A DNA stretch of 47,842 nucleotides from Bacillota bacterium (GTDB lineage Bacteria; Bacillota; Clostridia; Peptostreptococcales; Anaerovoracaceae): contig JAUNQD010000014.1 of NCBI GenBank assembly GCA_030536355.1, positions 1 through 47,842 on the forward strand, in the 5' to 3' direction. Shown one piece after another: positions 15,812 through 23,619 of the stretch. The notes beneath the pieces are model-generated. The model was given only the letters and a program-made list of their open reading frames with translations, had not been told where the DNA came from and did no database searches. A program made the translations under genes and the position numbers. Each line of letters opens with the position of its first letter. Position 1 is the first letter of the stretch.

Positions 15812-16483
15812 CTATTTTTGTGAAGCTTTGTATTCTTCCATGATTTCCATGGCTGCATCGGTACCAATGGTATCGGCACCTGCTTCGATCAGTTCCATTG
15901 CCTGAGCCAGAGTCCAGATCTTACCACATGCTTTGATCTTGCATTTGTCCCCTACAGTATCCTTGATCAGTTTAACTGTACGAGGGGTTGCACCGATCTG
16001 ATTGAACCCTGAGGAGTCTCTGATGCAGTCAACACCACAGTTCATTCCGATCTCACACAGTCTTACGATCTCATCATCGGTAAGGAATGCAGTTTCCAGA
16101 ATGATCTTCAGCTTAACGTTTTCACTCTTGCAGATCTCTCTCAGAGCAGTGACTTCGCTGGCAACATAGTCGAACTTCTTGTCCTTGATGGCAGCCATGT
16201 TCATCATAGCATCGATTTCTTCAGCGCCGTCCTTGATGGCTTCGAACGCTTCCGCACACTTGGAATTAGTTCCGCAAGTTCCGAGAGGGAAGCCGCATAC
16301 TGTAGCAGCTTGTATACCGCTGCCTTCAAGATAATCCCAAGCCAGAGGAAGATGATATCCATCAACTACTACTCCATAAAAGTCATATTTGAGTGCATCC
16401 ATGAGCAGTTTTTCTACAACTCCTCTATTGATATCGTAATCGAGAGTTGTACTTTCAAAGTATTTGTTAAAGTCCTTTTTCAT
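15812..16483 (-). CDS. DeoC-family aldolase homologue lacking the Schiff-base lysine
   Basis: A 223-residue TIM-barrel protein aligned along its length with deoxyribose-phosphate aldolase. It has VCGFPLGTCGTNSK, GAEEIDAMMNM (catalytic Asp kept), LKIILETAFLTDDE and a C-terminal IKACGKIWT. The usual Schiff-base motif FVKTSTGF is here CIRDSSGF (about residue 154), so the nucleophilic Lys is Arg. The N-terminal DHT-x-LKP motif is changed to EST-x-LDY. Ordinary deoxyribose-5-phosphate cleavage is therefore unlikely. It is monocistronic with its own promoter and AGGAGG before ATG, and no nucleoside genes are nearby. The substrate is unknown. Confidence 0.75.
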   Translation of the reverse strand: MKKDFNKYFESTTLDYDINRGVVEKLLMDALKYDFYGVVVDGYHLPLAWDYLEGSGIQAATVCGFPLGTCGTNSKCAEAFEAIKDGAEEIDAMMNMAAIKDKKFDYVASEVTALREICKSENVKLKIILETAFLTDDEIVRLCEIGMNCGVDCIRDSSGFNQIGATPRTVKLIKDTVGDKCKIKACGKIWTLAQAMELIEAGADTIGTDAAMEIMEEYKASQK

Positions 16484-16539
16484 AATACAGACCTCCTTTT
16501 GTATAGAAACATAAAAATGTTTTAAATCCTTTGTGTCAC

Positions 16540-16568
16540 ATTATACTATTATGAAACCGGTTTTGCAA
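16540..16568 (-). promoter_or_regulatory. Sigma-A promoter of the deoC-like gene
   Basis: On the minus strand TTGCAA (16563-16568), 17 bases, then TATAAT (16540-16545). The start site would be about 50 bases before ATG. Confidence 0.75.
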
Positions 16569-16717
16569 GGAAAAAATCAGAATTTACAGATTAATTAAAC
16601 AATTCAAAAATGTTTCTACATATATATAATATATTTATATTTGAACACCAAAAACACAAAATAATATGGTAATATTTAAAAAAAGGAGTAAATGAACTAA
16701 TAAGTGAGGATAATGAG

Positions 16718-17371
16718 ATGTATGAAATCAACGAATCAATGGTCCCGCCGGAGCTTGCGGTAACGCTGGATGATGCTAAAGAGGTGGCAGGGGTTTTCAA
16801 AGATCTTAAGATGAGGTATAGTGCGGCGATAAAAGAAGTGAGCACCAAGCTGGAAGTATTGGATATCGAATATCGATTGAAACACGATTACAATCCGATA
16901 CATCATATGCAGTCGCGCCTTAAGACTATGGACAGCATCATAGAGAAGATCGGCAGGAAAGGCTGGCCGATGGAGGTTTCATCCATATATAAGATCACGG
17001 ATTTTGCAGGTGTACGTGTCATATGTAATTATATCGATGATATATATGCCGTAGAAAGTAGTCTCCTGAGGCAGGACGACATCAAGCTCATAAGAAGGAC
17101 AGACTACATCAAGGAGCCGAAAGAAAGTGGATACAGGAGCCTTCATCTCGTGGTGGAAGTTCCGATATTTTTGTCCGACAGGACTTATCATATGCCGGTC
17201 GAAATACAGATAAGAACGATAGCTATGGACACGTGGGCAAGCCTTGAGCATGAGCTTAAGTATAAGAATAAAGAAAATATGCCGGGATATGTGGCAGAAG
17301 AGTTGAAGCGTTGTGCCAGATCTATGGCTGAGCTTGATGCGACCATGCAGCGTATACATAAGATGTATTGA
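16718..17371 (+). CDS. Small alarmone synthetase (RelQ/YjbM-like GTP pyrophosphokinase)
   Basis: A 217-residue protein with only a RelA/SpoT synthetase domain. It has ITDFAGVRVICNY, SGYRSLHLVVEVP, EIQIRTIAMDTWASLEHELKYK. No HD hydrolase, TGS or ACT domain is present, so it belongs to the small alarmone synthetases that make (p)ppGpp from ATP and GDP/GTP. The ATG at 16718 follows GTGAGG. It is followed 40 bases later by the FKBP lipoprotein gene, possibly co-transcribed. Confidence 0.9.
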   Translation: MYEINESMVPPELAVTLDDAKEVAGVFKDLKMRYSAAIKEVSTKLEVLDIEYRLKHDYNPIHHMQSRLKTMDSIIEKIGRKGWPMEVSSIYKITDFAGVRVICNYIDDIYAVESSLLRQDDIKLIRRTDYIKEPKESGYRSLHLVVEVPIFLSDRTYHMPVEIQIRTIAMDTWASLEHELKYKNKENMPGYVAEELKRCARSMAELDATMQRIHKMY

Positions 17372-17411
17372 GTTAAGAATCAATAAGTAGTTAAACATAA
17401 GGAGAACTTTG

Positions 17412-18464
17412 ATGAAGAAAAAACTGTTTGTTATAAGTGCATGTATCTGCTTGATGCTGGGTCTTACGGCATGTGGTGCTTCGGTATCATATGACGATCT
17501 TGATCTTGATGAATATATTGAAGTGGGAGACTATAAGGGGCTTGAAGTAGCGGGATTTACAGTGGAAGTAACTGAAGATGAGATACAGGCACAGATCGAT
17601 AGTGAACTGGAAGCTGCGGCTGCATCTGAAGAAATCCCGAAAGGCGATGTTATAGCTGATGGAGACACTGTCAATATAGATTATGTAGGGAAGAAGGACG
17701 GCAAGAAATTCGATGGTGGATCTGCTGAAGGGCATGATCTTGTGATCGGAAGTGATTCCTTCATCGATGGTTTTGAAGATGGACTTATTGGCAAGAAGGT
17801 AGGGCAAAAGGTGAAGCTGGAATTGACATTCCCTGAAGATTACGGTGAAAGTTCCCTGGCAGGGCAGGATGTGGTGTTCAATGTGACAATCAATTCTGCT
17901 ACAAGAGTAACTACACCTGAATATGATCTTGATTTTGTGAAGAGTACTACAGAATATGATTCCATAGAAGCTTATGAAGCTGCCATCGAAAAGATGATAT
18001 ACGAGAATAAGGAGGCTGAAGAAATCGGAAATCAGCAGACTGAATTATGGTCACAGGCTTTGGACAATACTAAAGTCATAAAGTACCCGGACAAAATAGT
18101 AGATCATTATGTGGACTTCAACAGTAAGCAGATAGATGAAATGGCTAAATCATACGGAATGTCCCGTGAGGAAATGCTTGCAAGCTATGACTTCGGCGAT
18201 GAAGAAGAATTTGCTACTGTTAATGAAGACAGCAGCAGATTGAGAGTGAAGCAGGAGATGCTTATAGAGTATATAGCTGCCAAGGAGGGTCTTAAGTATA
18301 CAGAGAAGGAAGAAAACGAACTTATCGCTGAATTCGAGGCCATGGGATATGATGAAAAAATGATCCAATCACAGACAGGCAGGACCATGGATGAATATGT
18401 CAGGATGGAACTGCTCTATCAAAAGGTCCTTGAATTCATACTTGATAACGCTAAAACAAAATAA
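17412..18464 (+). CDS. Lipoprotein FKBP-type peptidyl-prolyl isomerase (trigger-factor-like)
   Basis: A 350-residue protein with a lipoprotein signal: basic start, hydrophobic core and lipobox LTAC (Cys about residue 20). An FKBP domain follows (about 80-160: GDTVNIDYVGKKDGKKFDGG, IDGFEDGLIGKKVGQ, LTFPEDYG). The helical C-terminal half resembles the trigger factor chaperone domain. The ribosome-binding domain is replaced by the lipobox, so it should work outside the membrane as an exported-protein foldase. ATG 17412 is preferred over TTG 17409 because AAGGAG lies 7 bases before it. Confidence 0.85.
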   Translation: MKKKLFVISACICLMLGLTACGASVSYDDLDLDEYIEVGDYKGLEVAGFTVEVTEDEIQAQIDSELEAAAASEEIPKGDVIADGDTVNIDYVGKKDGKKFDGGSAEGHDLVIGSDSFIDGFEDGLIGKKVGQKVKLELTFPEDYGESSLAGQDVVFNVTINSATRVTTPEYDLDFVKSTTEYDSIEAYEAAIEKMIYENKEAEEIGNQQTELWSQALDNTKVIKYPDKIVDHYVDFNSKQIDEMAKSYGMSREEMLASYDFGDEEEFATVNEDSSRLRVKQEMLIEYIAAKEGLKYTEKEENELIAEFEAMGYDEKMIQSQTGRTMDEYVRMELLYQKVLEFILDNAKTK

Positions 18465-18509
18465 TTATGCCGATAGCATAAAAATAATATATATTGAGCA
18501 AATAATTTG

Positions 18510-18538
18510 TTGCAATGAACTGTAAGGTGTGATAGTAT
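18510..18538 (+). promoter_or_regulatory. Promoter of the riboswitch-AGCS transcript
   Basis: TTGCAA (18510-18515), 17 bases, TAGTAT (18533-18538). The -10 lies inside the left arm region of the inverted repeat at 18518-18575. Confidence 0.5.
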
Positions 18539-18575
18539 CGACTCGTTAGTTATCTATCAAGCCTTACAGTTTTTG
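18518..18575 (+). terminator. Large inverted repeat overlapping a promoter; likely terminator of the FKBP gene
   Basis: AACTGTAAGG (18518-18527) pairs with CCTTACAGTT (18562-18571). An inner TGATAG/CTATCA extends the stem and TTTT follows. This can end the FKBP transcript. Because a promoter-like pair lies across the left arm, it could also be an operator for the symporter gene. Confidence 0.55.
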
Positions 18576-18587
18576 TATGGGGCGAAG

Positions 18588-18704
18588 AAACTATGATTCT
18601 CTGGAGAGTCTCATTATGAGCGCCGAAGGTGTACGCACTTCTGGTTGTCCGCAAATACGACCGGTCGTGTAATCTCTCAGGCAAAAGGACAGAGCAGATA
18701 GTTT
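18588..18704 (+). promoter_or_regulatory. Glycine riboswitch aptamer
   Basis: The outer helix AAACTAT (18588-18594)/ATAGTTT (18698-18704) encloses the conserved elements CTCTGGAGAG, GCGCCGAAGG and CTCTCAGGCAAAAGGACAGAG, typical of the glycine aptamer. Only one full aptamer is clear. Glycine binding would control the AGCS symporter gene through the downstream terminator. Confidence 0.92.
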
Positions 18705-18734
18705 AGTTATTATTTGCATTTAAGTCCTCTCCGG

Positions 18735-18763
18735 AAGTCGAACTATAAGTGTCGGCTTTTTTT
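18735..18763 (+). terminator. Riboswitch expression-platform terminator
   Basis: AAGTCGA pairs with TCGGCTT across a 10-base loop and is followed by seven T. It lies between aptamer and symporter start. The CCTCTCC just upstream can pair with GGAGAG of the aptamer, giving an alternative fold. Confidence 0.7.
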
Positions 18764-18799
18764 ATTATTTATTTTTCAGGAGAAGGAGAAAAAACAAAA

Positions 18800-20236
18800 A
18801 TGGACAAATTCACATCATTCACATCATTCCTTGAATGGATCGATGGGATCGTATGGGGCGTACCTCTCATCGTACTCATCATGGGTACAGGTATATTCCT
18901 TACTATCAGACTGGGCGTACTGCAGTTCAGACATCTGCCAAGAGCCCTCAAGTACATGGTCAAGAATGAAGAAGACGGTATCGGCGAAGTAACAAGCTTC
19001 GGTGCTCTCTGTACAGCGATGGCTGCTACAGTAGGTACAGGTAATATCGTCGGAGTTGCTACAGCAGTTATCGCAGGTGGTCCGGGAGCTTTATTCTGGA
19101 TGGTACTGGCAGCTTGTTTCGGAATGGCAACTAAGTATTCCGAAGGTTTACTGGCAGTTAAGTTCAGAGTAGAAAAAGAAGGCGGAAGATTCCTGGGCGG
19201 ACCTTTCTACTATATCGAAAACGGTATGGGACAGAAGTGGAAGTGGCTGGCTAAATTGTTTGCGATCTTCGCATGCGGCGCAGGTCTCCTCGGTATCGGT
19301 ACTATCACACAGGTAAACGGTATCGCATCAGCTACAAAAAACTTCTTTGACCCTAACAACCAGCACACAGTACATCTTTTCGGTGCTGATTACTCATGGG
19401 CTATCGTTATCACAGCTATCGTAGTAGCAGTTCTCACTGCTCTCGTAGTTATCGGCGGTATCCAGAGAATCGCAAGTGTAACTACTATCGTAGTTCCTTT
19501 CATGGCTATCGCTTATGTTATTATCTGCGTAGCTATCCTTATAGCTAATGCTGACAAGATCGGCTGGGCCATTACTGAAATCTTCGCAGGAGCATTCGGC
19601 CTCAGAGCAGCTGCAGGCGGAGCCCTCGGAGCACTGATGATCGCTATGCAGAAAGGTGTAGCAAGAGGTATATTCTCCAACGAATCAGGTCTCGGTTCTG
19701 CACCTATCGCAGCAGCAGCAGCACAGACTAAAGAACCTGTAAGACAGGGTCTCGTATCCATGACAGGTACTTTCATCGATACAGTTATCATCTGCTCAAT
19801 GACAGGTCTGACTATCATGGTATCAGGAGCTTATGACTTCTCAGTAGCTAATGGTCTGGAAGGTGTTGACGTAACAGCATTCGCATTCGGTAACGGACTT
19901 GCTTGGAATCCGCAGATAGGTGCTGCAGTACTTATGGTAGCACTGGCATTCTTCGCATTCACTACTATCCTCGGATGGGACTACTATGCAGAAAGATCAC
20001 TGGAATACCTGGCAAACGGCAACATGAAAGCTGTAACAGTATTCAGATGGTTATACATCCTGGCTGTTCTGATCGGACCATTCCTGACAGTATCAGCAGT
20101 ATGGACTATTGCAGACATCCTCAATGCATGTATGGCTGCACCTAACCTTATCGCACTTCTGGCACTTTCAGGAGTCATCGTTAAGGAAACTAAGAGCTAC
20201 TTCGATCGTCTCAATAAGGGCGAGATCAAGAGCTAA
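18800..20236 (+). CDS. Alanine/glycine:cation symporter (AGCS family)
   Basis: A 478-residue membrane protein with about 11 helices and AGCS hallmarks: SFGALCTAMAATVGTGNIVGVATA, GPGALFWM and FSNESGLGSAPIAAAAA. The family imports alanine or glycine with Na+ or H+. ATG 18800 is preferred over an in-frame start at 18749, which would lie inside the riboswitch terminator; AAGGAG lies upstream. Control by a glycine riboswitch points to glycine as the substrate that matters. Confidence 0.92.
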   Translation: MDKFTSFTSFLEWIDGIVWGVPLIVLIMGTGIFLTIRLGVLQFRHLPRALKYMVKNEEDGIGEVTSFGALCTAMAATVGTGNIVGVATAVIAGGPGALFWMVLAACFGMATKYSEGLLAVKFRVEKEGGRFLGGPFYYIENGMGQKWKWLAKLFAIFACGAGLLGIGTITQVNGIASATKNFFDPNNQHTVHLFGADYSWAIVITAIVVAVLTALVVIGGIQRIASVTTIVVPFMAIAYVIICVAILIANADKIGWAITEIFAGAFGLRAAAGGALGALMIAMQKGVARGIFSNESGLGSAPIAAAAAQTKEPVRQGLVSMTGTFIDTVIICSMTGLTIMVSGAYDFSVANGLEGVDVTAFAFGNGLAWNPQIGAAVLMVALAFFAFTTILGWDYYAERSLEYLANGNMKAVTVFRWLYILAVLIGPFLTVSAVWTIADILNACMAAPNLIALLALSGVIVKETKSYFDRLNKGEIKS

Positions 20237-20283
20237 GCTCGTAAGTCGAGCTCTTTCGGCAAACTCAATACATATGCAAAACG

Positions 20284-20316
20284 CAGAGCGTGCTTTATGC
20301 ATGCTCTGTTTTTTTG
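20284..20316 (+). terminator. Terminator after the AGCS symporter
   Basis: CAGAGCGTGC pairs with GCATGCTCTG around a short loop and is followed by seven T. Confidence 0.85.
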
Positions 20317-20372
20317 TCACAAAATAGGATACTCCACTTTCCCCAGTCACCTCCGTGTCCGGTATTCGTCGC

Positions 20373-20491
20373 AAATATTTTCTGGAACTGCTCACAGAAA
20401 TTGGAGCGCTTCGTGAACTCAGTCGCAGGCTCCTTCAAACAGCACGAAGCCGCTTAGCCAATTTCTTAGTTCGCGTCAGTTCTGAAAATAT
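20373..20491. repeat. Long nested hairpin element A (noncoding)
   Basis: Four helices nest in order: ATATTTTC/GAAAATAT, GAACTG/CAGTTC, AGAAATTGG/CCAATTTCT, and AGCG-CTTCGTG/CACGAAG-C-CGCT. The apical loop is about 27 bases. On the minus strand this loop reads CTGTTTGA...GAGTT, as in element B. No coding frame is convincing. It may be a structured RNA or a palindromic mobile repeat. Confidence 0.7.
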
Positions 20492-20558
20492 GGTTGCTCC
20501 TCATAATGTCCACCACGCTGACTAGGAAAAGTGCAGTATGCATTGTGACGAACAAAAA

Positions 20559-20671
20559 CACTTTCAGGATCGACTTGAGTTAGAAGATTGGTCCAATGTC
20601 AGGAACTGTTTGAGTGACGAAGGAACGAGTTTTCCTGACATTCCAATCTTCACGAAAGATCCTAGAAAGTG
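20559..20671. repeat. Long nested hairpin element B (noncoding)
   Basis: Helices nest as CACTTTC/GAAAGTG, AGGATC/GATCCT, GAAGATTGG/CCAATCTTC and AATGTCAGGAA/TTCCTGACATT. The apical loop on the plus strand starts CTGTTTGA and ends CGAGTT, matching element A in the opposite orientation. It lies 68 bases after element A. The whole 20317-20795 gap (about 480 bases) has no supported gene. Confidence 0.7.
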
Positions 20672-20795
20672 GTTGTGAGGAACACAGCAGACGGAACTTT
20701 TCTCAGTCAGTGCAGTGCGCTTTATAAAGAGGTCTTTGCATATTTCGCAGCACTCCGCATATACTTGTACAAACTACAGAAAAAGGAGGCTTAGC

Positions 20796-21044
20796 ATGCT
20801 CAACACAGAAGACATCAGAAACAAGGAGGTCATCAACATATATGACGGCAAAAGCATGGGATTCGTGTGCGACATCGAGATAAATCTGCAGGAAGGGCGA
20901 ATAGACGGTATCGTACTGCCGGGAGACAAGGGGTTCATCAAACTCTTCGGCAAAGAAACAAGCGACTTCGTTATAAAATGGAAACATGTGAGAACAATAG
21001 GAGAAGACGTGATACTGGTAGATGTACCCCCCATCATAGATTGA
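20796..21044 (+). CDS. ylmC: YlmC/YmxH-family PRC-barrel sporulation protein
   Basis: An 82-residue protein with the PRC-barrel pattern DIRNKEVINIYDGKSMGFVCDIEI and GRIDGIVLPG. Members of this family usually follow sigG and precede nrdR in spore formers. ATG 20796 follows AAAGGAGG; the in-frame upstream extension has no SD. The molecular role is not established. Confidence 0.8.
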   Translation: MLNTEDIRNKEVINIYDGKSMGFVCDIEINLQEGRIDGIVLPGDKGFIKLFGKETSDFVIKWKHVRTIGEDVILVDVPPIID

Positions 21045-21050
21045 CGATAA

Positions 21051-21088
21051 CCACAATATGTAGTAAAATACTGCATATATGGTTTTTT
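21051..21088 (+). terminator. Weak terminator after ylmC
   Basis: CCA-ATATG-AGTA pairs imperfectly with TACT-CATAT-GG, followed by six T, 6 bases after the ylmC stop. Confidence 0.6.
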
Positions 21089-21134
21089 CAGGAAAAGGTC
21101 GATATTTAGTCGTATTTATTAAGGAGGTTGCCAA

Positions 21135-21596
21135 ATGAGATGCCCTTATTGTGAGAACGATGACAGCAAGGTTATAGATTCAAGACATACAGAAGATGGA
21201 CATGCCATCAGAAGAAGACGTGAATGTGAAGCTTGCGGAAGAAGATTTACAACTTATGAGAAGGTGGAAGAGATGATACTGATGGTCATCAAGAAGGATG
21301 GAAGCCGTCAGGCATTCGATAGAACCAAGCTTCTCAACGGAATAATCAGAGCTTGCGAAAAGAGACCTGTAACATTGGCAGAAATGGAAAAGATCGTTGA
21401 CGAGATCGAAAGAGGTCTCAACAACATGATGGAAAAAGAAATCGAAAGCACTTTCATCGGCGAACTTGTTATGGAACGCCTGAAAGAGCTGGACGAAGTA
21501 GCTTACGTGCGTTTTGCATCAGTATACAGACAGTTCACTGATGTGAATACTTTCGTTGCAGAAATCGAGAAGCTGCTTACTACCAAAAAGAACTAG
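21135..21596 (+). CDS. nrdR: NrdR, ribonucleotide reductase regulator
   Basis: A 153-residue repressor. The N-terminal zinc ribbon has CPYC and CEAC, then [17 protein letters not shown]. An ATP-cone domain starts near residue 49 ([20 protein letters not shown]). It senses ATP/dATP and represses nrd genes through NrdR boxes; none was recognised here. AAGGAGG precedes ATG. Next gene is cmk, 23 bases downstream. Confidence 0.96.
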   Translation: MRCPYCENDDSKVIDSRHTEDGHAIRRRRECEACGRRFTTYEKVEEMILMVIKKDGSRQAFDRTKLLNGIIRACEKRPVTLAEMEKIVDEIERGLNNMMEKEIESTFIGELVMERLKELDEVAYVRFASVYRQFTDVNTFVAEIEKLLTTKKN

Positions 21597-21619
21597 GAAT
21601 ACTAAACGAGGAAAAGAAA

Positions 21620-22270
21620 ATGAAAGAAGTTTTCAGAGTTGCCATAGACGGACCGAGTGGTGCGGGCAAAAGCACCATCGCCAAGTCTGTAGCCAAGAAA
21701 TTGAACATAGATTACATCGATACGGGGGCTATGTACAGAGCTGTCGGATACAAGATGAACAGAGAAGGAATCCCGTTCGAAGAATGCGATCAGCTAAAAT
21801 CTATGCTTGACGCAACAGACATAGATTTTGTCAGTGGAGACATCATCCTTGACGGCGAGATCGTAAACAACCTGATCAGAACGTCTGAAGTATCACAGCT
21901 GGCATCCAAGTGCTCGGCTTTGCCGATGGTGAGAGAAAAGCTGGTTGAGATACAGAGAGGCATGGGAGCCAGAAAAAGTGTCATCATGGACGGACGCGAT
22001 ATTTGCACCAATGTTTTGAAGGATGCAGAGTACAAGTTTTTCCTGACAGCTTCTGCTGAAGAAAGAGCAGAAAGACGCCATAAAGAGCTTATTGAAAAAG
22101 GCGAAGTAATAACATTTGAAGAAGTGCTGAGAGACATCGAAAACAGGGATCATAACGATATGACCAGAGCCCTCAATCCTCTTAGGAAGGCTGAGGATGC
22201 CACTGAGATCGACAGCACAGGAATGAATATCGAACAAGTAACAGAAGCAATATTGAAGGAGATAAAATAG
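21620..22270 (+). CDS. cmk: Cytidylate kinase
   Basis: A 216-residue P-loop kinase with Walker A IDGPSGAGKSTIAK, the CMP-binding YIDTGAMYRAVG and MDGRDICTNV, and the lid AEERAERRHKEL. It phosphorylates CMP and dCMP. The following DUF1015 gene begins immediately after the stop, so the two are translationally linked. Confidence 0.96.
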   Translation: MKEVFRVAIDGPSGAGKSTIAKSVAKKLNIDYIDTGAMYRAVGYKMNREGIPFEECDQLKSMLDATDIDFVSGDIILDGEIVNNLIRTSEVSQLASKCSALPMVREKLVEIQRGMGARKSVIMDGRDICTNVLKDAEYKFFLTASAEERAERRHKELIEKGEVITFEEVLRDIENRDHNDMTRALNPLRKAEDATEIDSTGMNIEQVTEAILKEIK

Positions 22271-23515
22271 ATGGCAACAGTCAGACCATTCAGAGCGATA
22301 AGACCGGCAAGTGAATATGCATCAAAGGTAGTTGCGTTGCCTTATGATGTTATGAATAGAAAAGAAGCGTCTGAAATGGCTGCAGGTAATCCATACAGCT
22401 TCCTGCATATCAGCAGAGCGGAGATAGATTTGCCTCAGCAGGATAATCAATACGACATATCGGTATATGAAAAAGCCAAAGAAAATATAGAGGATTTCCT
22501 GAAGGACGGAGTATTCATCAACGAAGAGAAACCGGCGCTTTATCTTTATCGTCAGATAATGGACGGCAGGGTACAGACAGGCATCGTCGGCTGTGTTTCT
22601 GTGGATGAGTACAGATCCAACAGCATCAAAAAGCATGAACTGACAAGAGTCGAAAAAGAGATCGACAGGATAAATCATTTCGATATATGTGACACAAATA
22701 CGGAGCCTGTTTTTCTGACTTACAGGGACGATAAGAGGATCCGCAGCATGATGGAAGGCTTCGCGGCAGGAAACGAGCCTGTTTACGACGTGACTGCTGC
22801 AGACGGTGTGCAGCATATCCTGTGGGTGATGGACGATGAACGGATCATAGATGGTCTGGTAAGTTTGTTCGGTGAGATACCGGCATTATACATAGCGGAC
22901 GGACATCACAGAAGTGCATCGGCCTGCAAGGTGGGTGAACTGAGACGTGAAGAAATCCCTGAATATACAGGTAAAGAAGAATTCAACTTTTTCATGGCAG
23001 CCATATTCCCTGATGAAGACCTTAAGATCTTTGATTACAACAGAGTGGTAAAGGACCTGAACGGACTGACTTCGGAAGAGTTTTTCGCAAAGGTGCAGGC
23101 CGCCGGCTTTGCTGTGGAAGATCTTGGAGAAGAGCCGTATTATCCTGAGGCAAAGCATGTGTTTTCCATGTATCTTGAAGGTAGATGGTATAAGCTGAGC
23201 GCGTCTGAAGAAATCATTCCTGAAGGTATCATCGAATCTTTGGATGTATCGGTGCTGCAGGATCGACTGTTGGATCCGATATTGGGGATCAAGGAACCGA
23301 GGGTAGATAAGAGGATAGATTTTGTCGGAGGCATCAGAGGATTAAATGAACTGAAGAAAAGGGCCGAAAGCGATATGAAGGTAGCCTTTGCTGTATATCC
23401 TGTAAGTATGGCGGACCTTTTGGAAGTGGCTGACAACGGCATGATAATGCCGCCAAAATCCACTTGGTTCGAGCCGAAGCTGGGCAGTGGGCTTTTCATG
23501 CATAGCCTTAAATAG
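22271..23515 (+). CDS. DUF1015 family protein
   Basis: A 414-residue soluble protein starting TVRPFRAIRP and VVALPYDVMNRKEA, typical of DUF1015. A DGHHRSASACKV motif lies near residue 215 and the C-terminal half has FDYNRVVKDL and KSTWFEPKLGSGL. DGHHR-like motifs occur in ParB/Srx-fold kinases such as serine kinases, so a kinase function is conceivable but not shown. It abuts cmk and is followed by a terminator. The family is often seen beside serine-biosynthesis genes, which are absent here. Confidence 0.8.
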   Translation: MATVRPFRAIRPASEYASKVVALPYDVMNRKEASEMAAGNPYSFLHISRAEIDLPQQDNQYDISVYEKAKENIEDFLKDGVFINEEKPALYLYRQIMDGRVQTGIVGCVSVDEYRSNSIKKHELTRVEKEIDRINHFDICDTNTEPVFLTYRDDKRIRSMMEGFAAGNEPVYDVTAADGVQHILWVMDDERIIDGLVSLFGEIPALYIADGHHRSASACKVGELRREEIPEYTGKEEFNFFMAAIFPDEDLKIFDYNRVVKDLNGLTSEEFFAKVQAAGFAVEDLGEEPYYPEAKHVFSMYLEGRWYKLSASEEIIPEGIIESLDVSVLQDRLLDPILGIKEPRVDKRIDFVGGIRGLNELKKRAESDMKVAFAVYPVSMADLLEVADNGMIMPPKSTWFEPKLGSGLFMHSLK

Positions 23516-23552
23516 CCGGCAAAACATAAACTTGAATAAGAAAGAATAAGTG

Positions 23553-23596
23553 CTCCTTTGCATGGTAAAAATACCATGTGAAGGAGTTTTGTTTTT
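23553..23596 (+). terminator. Terminator after the DUF1015 gene
   Basis: CTCCTT-GCATGGTA pairs with TACCATG-GAAGGAG around AAAA. A T-rich run follows. Two mismatches lie in the lower stem. Confidence 0.8.
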
Positions 23597-23619
23597 ATGA
23601 CCTATAAAGGGAGAAGATC

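Noticed and set aside
18749..18799. N-terminal extension of the AGCS symporter
   Set aside because: It would begin inside the riboswitch terminator and has no SD; the ATG at 18800 has AAGGAG.
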